64,000 bases of DNA. It comes from Liopterus haemorrhoidalis (Eukaryota; Arthropoda; Insecta; Coleoptera; Dytiscidae). The DNA is taken from NCBI GenBank assembly GCA_963971575.1, contig OZ020613.1, forward strand, positions 44,878,239 to 44,942,238. Reading direction: 5' to 3'. The translations under genes and the position numbers were made by a program. Shown here piece by piece: positions 57,380 through 64,000 of the stretch. The notes under the pieces were generated by a model that saw nothing but the letters and a program-made list of their open reading frames with translations, was not told the origin of the DNA and did not search any database. The stretch's first letter is position 1. Every line of letters begins with the position of its first letter.

Positions 57380-58165
57380 ATGAATCTAGCCAACTCTACA
57401 AGTTCCAATCAGCACGGTGACGACCAAGATACCGACACCATATACCCATACATCTGGTGAGCCAAGCAGCAGTACCATATGAGTGGGAAAAGGCTTCTCC
57501 AAGCTCCTCGATTCCCTGATGGGGAACTCCCACCTCGGAGATAGGTCCAAGCCGAAACTGGTCAACACGGGGTGAACCAAAGATTTCCCCAACTCCATGG
57601 ACAAATTCAATTACACAATAATATTGTAAATTTAGTATATATTTAATAGATCCACAAACAATAAAGCTTATAAAGAAATAAGAACAATTGGTCAACCTAG
57701 ATACTTAAAATTAGGAGGAAAAGAATCAAACATAATAGCACGTTTCAGGTGTGTTAACGCGACTAGAGAGGGACAGATGTGGGGAGATGAGATGTGCAGA
57801 TTATGTGGAGAAGAGACAGAGTCAATGGAACATTTGTTGAGAGGATGTATCGAATTGAAGTGGGATTTGCGAGGTGTTGGAGCATACGGGAAAAGGAATT
57901 GGATGGATGACGTTAGTTATTAATAGGAGAAAAGACTTTGAGAGAGTTTGATTTTCTTTACGTTTTTATTGTTGTAAATGTAATGTAAAGTTGATATAAA
58001 TATGTGAAGTATGTGGAAATGTATGTAGAAAAGTTAACTGAAGCCGAAAGGCAAGGTAAATAAAGTAAATAATAGTATATAATTAACAAATTGTATTGCT
58101 GAAATCAGGAGTTGCATTTCCATCAAACCACTCACGTGACAATACGACCAAGAATACGTTTTTAA
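57380..58165 (+). repeat. Repeat related to the Harbinger remnant, split by a LINE
   Basis: Blocks 'ccccaactccatggacaaatt' (57585-57605) and 'caggagttgcatttccatcaa' to 'cacgtgacaatac' (58107-58145) match 10518-10660 in order. Here the two blocks are separated by the LINE piece at 57642-58072. The less AT-rich part 57380-57600 has open frames on the minus strand, but I recognise no protein. Confidence 0.5.
57642..58072 (+). mobile_element. 5'-truncated LINE insertion with target duplication
   Basis: TAGTATATA stands on both sides (57633-57641 and 58073-58081). The insert reads GQPRYLKLGGKESNIIARFR, then a C-x2-C-x8-H-x4-C knuckle (CRLCGEETESMEHLLRGC), the C-terminal zinc knuckle of a non-LTR retrotransposon. 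It ends in a TAAA-type tail ('ggtaaataaagtaaataa'). About 430 bp. Confidence 0.82.
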
Positions 58166-59221
58166 AGAAGAAATTTTAGTGTTTACTGATGGTTTATGTA
58201 ATTTTGCTACAATATTAATACGTGTTTTTATGCAAGGTAATCAGTGAAATGTTATAACATCAAATATTAATAAATAAGAATAATTTTAGGCATGTTTTTA
58301 TTATTTATGTTGAAATGGACCTTTTAGGTTATTTAGGTTAGGTTATTTTTTAGATTGAAATGGATTTCTTTTAATCCACGAATTACACTCAGGTACACAG
58401 CAATAATAGTTCGACTTCGACATGATTTTTGTCTTGTCTTCCACTTTAGTTTAAGGTTTTATCACTTGCTACCAGTAAAAACAATTTAAAACTGATTTTA
58501 AAATAATATAAAATAACATAAAACTTAACAAAACGCAACAGTATATCAATATAGTAACAACAAAACTATAGTAAAATGCAAAAATATATTTTGATCCCAT
58601 ATAACTCAATGTAAAAAGCGCGATAGAATGTCTATTTCTGTAGTTGCTTAAAATCCCACCAGATATCATATCGCTTAGCAATTTTTCCCTATTGTCAACT
58701 GATAATAACTGAAGCGCCTCTAGTGAGATTTTGAGAAACTGACGGTTGTAGGATAGTCGAGTTTGTGACAAGCATGGGAATATGTTCTTAGAAGTGGAAA
58801 GACAGTTAAAGACCATTTTAGAGTGTGTTTCAATAAATATCACATGAAGATACCATTGAACCTGTCAAAAATATCCTACCAAAGTCAGCCATGATGTGAA
58901 TGCAGTAGCGCCTCTATCGGTAGTGTCAGATGCCAATGTTTTGTTAGGTAATTATCCCTAATTTTATAGTGAATTGATGTGCTTACAGATATATTTTTAA
59001 AAACCTTTATGTGATAGTTATTATGTTTTCTCAATAATAAAGAACTACAAGAGTAAAGATTTGATAAAACATTTAACTGTGGCTGATAAATAGTGATTTG
59101 TATTCGATTATTATTTTTATTATAGGTTAAGTGTATTTATTTGTTTATATATATATATATATATATATTAGTTATATTTACGTAATACCTTTCTAATAGT
59201 GTAGGTACTATATAAATAACT
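58166..59221. other. Unrecognised stretch
   Basis: A 124-codon minus-strand frame (58843-58469) is open but mostly hydrophobic at its end and matches nothing I know. 'gcgcctctagtgag' (58713) and 'gcgcctctatcggtag' (58909) may belong to an old repeat. A (TA)n run is at 59146-59168. Confidence 0.3.
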
Positions 59222-59570
59222 ATGGCCAACATTATTAGTGTGAGTGAATATTTTGCTCCACTCCTCAAAAATAACAGAGATGTAGGAGTCCAATACAAGA
59301 AAAAAATATTTTTTTTTGAAGTAGATCTTTTTTCAATAAAAAAGGAAGATTTAAAATTTGAAGTTGATGAATTACCTGCTTTTACTCAACCAGACATTTT
59401 TAATTATTTAGTGTTAACAAATAGTTGTTATACACATGAACAATTAAAAGCTTAGTCAGATAAATATTACGTAGCTGGATTTATCAACTGGATCGGAACA
59501 AAACACGTCAATGACAAAATAATACTAGTTGGACTCTCAGTTCTTGAAGTTAATTCATTTCAGTAGGGTG
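59222..59570 (+). pseudogene. Fragment of an uncharacterised insect protein family
   Basis: The frame MANIISVSEYFAPLLKNNRD leads to ELPAFTQPDIFNYLVLTNSC and YTHEQLKA, then a stop; beyond it, YYVAGFINWIG continues. The 'P..T.PDI.NYLV..TS.YT.E..KA...Y..FV.GWV' pattern is one I associate with the N-terminus of uncharacterised, often multi-copy insect proteins that carry SWIM or YqaJ-like parts. Only this block is present. The assignment is from memory and weak. Confidence 0.35.
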
Positions 59571-60072
59571 TTCAGGAACCCAAACTTACGAGTGTTACAT
59601 TCGACAACCAAATAAACACATGTTGACCTATTTTGTTTATTTTTGAAAACCAACACTTTATTTTCACTAAAAATTTTATTGAGAATCAAATTGCTTGAAA
59701 ACCGAGCAGTTCGTGAACTGAGGGTCCACTGTATTAAAACAATTTTACCTACCAGATATAAAATGTTTACTTCAAACTATACCATATTTCTGCTGACGTC
59801 ATTAAAACATACTCTTTTAATGGCTTGTAACTATTTGTCACATCTAATTTTTGAGTGTTCGTTCAGTTCGATATACTATTTATTCTTAATATAACATTTT
59901 TAGAATCTTAAAAAATAACAGTTCTGCGTCTTTAGCAGCATTTGATGTGCAAACAACCACACAACAATAGAACGACATTTCGATTGATATACCTTATATA
60001 TCCTTAGATGTAATATTCCTTAAGCATAAAGTGTCAGATTTAAAATAAAATTTTACGTTTATTTACAATTAT

Positions 60073-61523
60073 TAATAGAGCACTCCAAAACAGCTGATCG
60101 CTAAAACAGCTGTTAGTCCGTGGAGGGTAAATAAAGTTTGATTCGCCATAACTGTAGTATGTGGAGTAGTACTTTCAAAACCTTATAAATCATTTTTATT
60201 GAAATTATTGCGTTTTTGTTATAAAAGCGAGTTGGTTTTAATAAAACACAGAAGCCTACTTTTAGTTTTGTATTAAATTTTGGAAATTGGAAAGTGAGCA
60301 CAAAGACCTTGTGTATGGTATGGGAAGAAAATTTCAATTATTAACAATGTGGACCTACCGATTAAGTGAAAAGGATCTCTCATATAGTCCAGATATATTT
60401 CCAGCAGTTACAGTCATGCACATCACTGGCTATTTCGTGTTAACCCACATTTTCTACACAAAAGAGAAAATGCAAGAACATGCTCTCATGTTCTAGAGCA
60501 AAATATCGGAGTGAGATAAGGAGGAAAACCTAATATAATGTGTTCCATTCGAAAGAAAAAAAAACATGCTGACAAGTGTGTGCCTCAATAGTGAAAGTGT
60601 TAAAAATTCTCTTCTGTGTGTTGGTAACTTTATTAGTGATGATCTTAGTGACACAGCTGACATCGACAGGCAATTCCGTTGTTTGTGTGAAAGCTAATAT
60701 GCTGAATCGTAGATTCTCGAAATGTAGTCCTGATACATGCGTAAATATTTACTTAATACATTTTGTGGTACTATGAATACATCGGCATTCTGGATTTATC
60801 ATACAAAAGATCATGTTCGTAAACTTATTATGTGTTACAACAATGCATTTCGAGTAATCTTTGGTTAAAAAATTATTGTTGTGCTAGTGAAATGTGAAGT
60901 GTTCATAACGAATGCTGTAAATTGATGTATGGCTTTAATAAAGAAATATGTTCATAGTTTGTGATAAAGACTGTGGGCGACATCCAACGAGCTTATGTAG
61001 TGTTTTCTACTTAGCGATAAGACTTTTCTAATGTACTGGGCTGTAAAACATACTCACACTTTATTAACAAGTGGTCTTTCCTACGAGTTGTGATAATATT
61101 CCTCAAATGACTACAAATTCAAACCATGTTTGATATATATGATTGTATGTTCTGTTATCGTAATGTATTTTGCGGAATTTTTGTTTAAATTGCTAAATAA
61201 ATTTGTTTATTAATTTTATTATTTAATTTATTTCCAGTTTAATTTGCCTTTCTAAGTCCATTTATAATTGTCGTCTGACTCCTGATAAGTTATGTAGTGC
61301 AGTTTTAAATTTATACTTTTAAACTTCCGACAGGTTATAAAAATGTCACTTTGTCACATCCACCACACTCCCCTACATCACGAAATAATGGCATTTTATG
61401 TTTTTTTTTCATATAGTTTTGTTTTGCTCTAGGCTTTCAAATGTAAACACAGGTAAAATCTTTGTTTACCCCTCAGCCGCCATATTGGTTTTTAAAGTGA
61501 CAGCATTCTGGAGTGCTCTATTG
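60073..61523. repeat. 1.45-kb segment with matching inverted ends
   Basis: AATAGAGCACTCCAAAAC at the left and AATAGAGCACTCCAGAAT (complement of the right end) form an inverted repeat, with a looser match further out ('caatta'). The interior includes a LINE remnant (60530-61230). Target duplication not clear. Confidence 0.5.
60530..61230 (+). pseudogene. LINE 3' remnant inside the inverted-end segment
   Basis: Pieces in shifting frames include CVGNFISDDLSDTADIDRQF, CVKANMLNRRFSKCS, then KDHVRKLIMCYNNAFRVIFG and EVFITNAVN. 'A..LN.RF..CS..V...LF..' followed by 'Y..AFR..FG' is a common end of insect non-LTR retrotransposon polymerases. It ends in an AT-rich tail. Inactive. Confidence 0.6.
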
Positions 61524-61722
61524 TAATTGATATATTAAATACATACCTTAGAAATAACCTAGACATAAAAACAACACAATTAGACGTGCCAAATTCGAAT
61601 TATACTACTTTGAAAATCGTCTATTTAACACAGTTATGCAAGGAGGAAAACATTTGTTTTTCCTCCATGCCGATAAATACGGACCACGTGATTAGACTGA
61701 TATATGGGTGCAATATAATCCT

Positions 61723-61827
61723 CACGGACTGGTATAGATGAAATATATAATGTAGTGGTGGTAGGAAAAATAATGTTGCTTATTTAGGAAATTTAAGAAA
61801 AATAATTAGCTCTAGTGCCAATTACAT
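61723..61827 (+). promoter_or_regulatory. Candidate ZnfD core promoter and 5' leader
   Basis: CACGGACTGGTATAGATGAA then ATATATAA, with the shared 'tatttaggaaatt' block at about 61781, parallels ZnfB 42241-42332. Confidence 0.5.
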
Positions 61828-61950
61828 ATGTGTGAATTATCAGATCTCTGTTGTATCTGCTTAAAACGCAAGAGCCATTTACGACGATTGTTAAACAGTT
61901 ATGAAAATATAAACTATTATTCCAGAGTAGTATTCTTAATTCCGGAAGTG
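61828..61950 (+). CDS. ZnfD exon 1: first half of a ZAD domain (gene continues outside)
   Basis: Encodes MCELSDLCCICLKRKSHLRR, then LLNSYENINYYSRVVFL and IPEV, ending at GTAAGA (61951) in phase 0. It is nearly the same as ZnfB exon 1. The first ATG of ZnfB is AGTG here, so translation should start at the second ATG position. No exon 2 appears before the window ends at 64000; in ZnfB it lies 3.9 kb away, so it is probably outside. Confidence 0.8.
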
Positions 61951-62916
61951 GTAAGACGCATTTTTTTAATATACATTTATTATATTTCTGAAATTAACTG
62001 GTATTCCTCTTCCTTATATCTTCTTATTTGTGTTAGTTACAATATTTTTTATAAAATATCAAACAACTGAAAGTTGAGATGACTAAAATCCATTTCGATG
62101 ATCCAGTTTAAATGATTGATCCATTAGTAGTGGAACAATCAGTCTTGAACGTGTGTTCATATACATTCAATATCAAAATAAAAATAGCATATACGTTCCA
62201 CATATGTAACAATAAGGCTGAACTTATTTCAAATAATTTTTAAGATTAATTAGAGCTGTTCGTACTAACCTAATCTAATTACTTAGTTTTTAGATGCACA
62301 TTAGATCATTTTGGTTCTAATACGTTTTTAAGCTCGAGGTGCAAGTTGTATACGTAACTTAAGATAATCGTTATTAATTGTATTTTTTATGAGAATATAT
62401 TAACACTTTCAAGTTATTCTTTAATTATCTTGAAGCGTAGAATACATAATAAAGTTGTGGCCTTGGTTTTTCTTAATACTCTTTTAATGTACAGAAATTT
62501 AGTTGCACCTTTGTATTATGCATATTTTTGAAATTTATTTTAACAGAATAGCAATCTTGCATTAAGTAATATTTTAAAAAGTTTGATTAATGCAGTACAG
62601 GTAATTTAACTATTACGACATTTTAAATGTTGGGCTGTTTTCCTAAAGCAAATTTAATTTTAAAGTAATCATGTGTAGTTCACTTGATATACATGTGGGA
62701 TTTTTAAGCTAAATAACATGGTATATTATAAACTGTTGTATAAATAATAATGCAGATACATACAAGACAAACACCATATAATTACTTAATAATTTGTGAA
62801 TTTACTTCCATATTTTCTGTCCATTTATTAATAGAGTAAAACACGCCGAAATAAGAACATTTATTCAAGGTCTCTGAATTTAAACAAAGCTTTCTGCTTT
62901 AGCGATTGAATTTCCT
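61951..62916 (+). other. ZnfD intron 1, conserved with ZnfB
   Basis: Matches ZnfB intron 1 in blocks ('aacctaatctaattac', 'gagaatatattaacac', 'gtaatcatgtgtagttca') without the MITE and LINE insertions found there. No exon seen. Confidence 0.6.
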
Positions 62917-62967
62917 TTTTAGGGTTTTGTAGGTATGACCAAAAAACCCTTATACCGTCATTTTGTC

Positions 62968-62968
<1 letters not shown>

Positions 62969-63049
<81 letters not shown>
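62969..63049. repeat. (TCTG)n microsatellite
   Basis: About twenty uninterrupted tetranucleotide units inside repeat family D. The 25893 copy has only a short CAGA run at the matching place, so the array expanded here. Confidence 0.95.
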
Positions 63050-63506
63050 TCGGTAAAAATTGTAGCCAAACGGCTAAACCTAGAGAGTTGAAATTTGGCA
63101 TGCTTATATAACTCTTTGACCCGCACATAGGAAAAATACTAAAACATCTAAAAAACATATCCCTCTAAAAATATAAACAAATATGTGCTCATCGAAAAAA
63201 AAATATTTTTTTTAAATTCTGAGTAGGGTATCAAATGAAAGCCCTTAGTACGTGGATTAACGATCAAAATTTTATTTTTGCAAAATAAATTATTTTGATG
63301 CGATTTTTGCCAAAATTTTTTGTCCCACACCCTGTAGCCCAGATGGTTTAAACTAAAAATCTGAAAAAATTCTAAGTAATGTACATTGGTGTGAACCGGA
63401 ATAGTACAACAGGAATTTTTGATCAGATTATGTTTTCGGAAAATAACGCATTTTTGTGTTTTTAACTAAAATATGTTAACTATTTAATACGTTGTGTAAC
63501 ATACCA

Positions 63507-63600
63507 GGTCAGTAGCTCTCGTGGCGTGGTTGGATTTGTCGTACGCTTAATAATATAAGCAACTTGCAAACAACTTGCAAACTAGGGTTCGAATCCTATT
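63507..63600 (+). other. tRNA-like segment (tRNA-derived SINE head or tRNA relic)
   Basis: 'gtggcgtggttgg' (63521-63533) resembles an A box, and GGTTCGAATCC (63586-63596) is a perfect-looking B box of the RNA polymerase III promoter. The spacing is near that of a tRNA with an extra duplicated 'caacttgcaaa'. The acceptor stem does not pair well, so it is unlikely to be a working tRNA. Confidence 0.4.
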
Positions 63601-64000
63601 GATTTTATTTTTTGTTTTTTTTTTTGCATTTTTATTTTGTTTATATTATTTTGTTAAAATTCTAGTTATATTTGGTAAATGTTGCATTTAATTTTTAAAA
63701 GCGTAAATTTAATAACCAGTGGAAAGTGTTGAAATTATAATTTAATTCTATGTTTGACGAAATCAAAGGGCGGGACTTATGATGTAAGCAACCAATGGAA
63801 GCCATAGGTTCAATTTTCAAAATCTTAATGAACTTTGCTATATAAAAAAAATACTGCATATATTTAGAAACTTAAATAATGGTATTAGGTATTCGAATTA
63901 AAATTCATAAAAAAAAATATTTTGACATAAAATTTGTTTTGGCATCCCAAATAATCATCGTTCAGTTACTAAATACCTGCAAAACCCAGAAATGTGTGAA

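Larger units (their letters stand above)
62917..64000 (-). repeat. Interspersed repeat family D, inverted copy reaching the window edge
   Basis: Starts AGGGTTTTGTAGGTATGACC, then a long TCTG run and 'gtagccaaacggctaaacc'; it ends with the complement of GTGTGAAATTTCTGGG-type sequence at the last bases ('ctgcaaaacccagaaatg'). The order is the reverse of 25893-27113. Its right terminus probably ends just past the window. Confidence 0.65.

Noticed and set aside
57396..57695. 99-codon minus-strand frame as a host gene
   Set aside because: It crosses into the inserted LINE piece and lies within a repeat shared with 10,500; no domain recognised.
1..64000. CRISPR arrays, bacterial operons, riboswitches, integrated viruses
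   Set aside because: Introns, TE classes and base composition are those of an animal genome; no regularly spaced repeats with unique spacers, operon layout, or viral gene was seen.

Overview
This window is AT-rich, intron-rich animal DNA, almost certainly from an insect. The main evidence is a cluster of genes pairing a ZAD-type (zinc-finger-associated) N-terminal domain with long C2H2 zinc-finger arrays, a combination expanded in insects. The repeats also fit: Tc1/mariner, pogo, PIF/Harbinger and Jockey/RTE-like LINE remains. The sequence alone does not settle the order or species.

Host genes. Four related loci are visible. ZnfA (+) runs from its cut exon at base 1 to 7427. ZnfC (-) runs from about 34,930 down to 27,748. 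ZnfB (+) runs from 42,241 to 54,499 and is complete: six exons (42333-42464, 46345-46687, 49795-49953, 50130-50273, 51592-51750, 53607-54499) that join in frame into a 609-residue protein. ZnfD (+) begins at 61,723 and leaves the window after exon 1. In ZnfB the ZAD is split between exons 1 and 2, exons 3-5 encode short acidic modules and exon 6 encodes all the fingers. Intron 1 is phase 0 and all later introns are phase 1, so the acidic exons can be lost or duplicated without shifting the frame. ZnfA lacks exon 3. ZnfC lacks any visible ZAD, has an extra out-of-frame exon 4 and is one base short at the end of exon 5, so it is probably a pseudogene. A 12-base motif (CACGGACTGGTA) sits upstream of ZnfB and ZnfD, beside ZnfC, and at an orphan position near 16,865, and may mark the family promoter.

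Mobile DNA fills most of the rest. It includes a structurally intact mariner-like element (1042-2351), a deleted pogo/Tigger element (3103-3868), three decayed Tc1-like elements (4722-6361, 29086-30674, 52514-53385), a mariner deletion derivative (47764-48691), a PIF/Harbinger remnant (10120-10998) and several LINE 3' fragments. An uncharacterised unit of about 3.2 kb occurs five times (16,908-24,990 and 34,975-41,221), partly as large inverted pairs. A 1.5-kb fold-back element lies at 14,341-15,846. A 400-bp Stowaway-like MITE (49033-49432) carries plant-type mariner termini and a decayed plant-type mariner transposase fragment.

How the parts relate: the zinc-finger genes are probable nuclear DNA-binding regulators amplified by duplication. 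Their introns collect transposons, and paired introns in ZnfA and ZnfB show that some insertions came after the duplications. All gene models here are read by eye from splice signals and paralogue comparison, not from transcripts.
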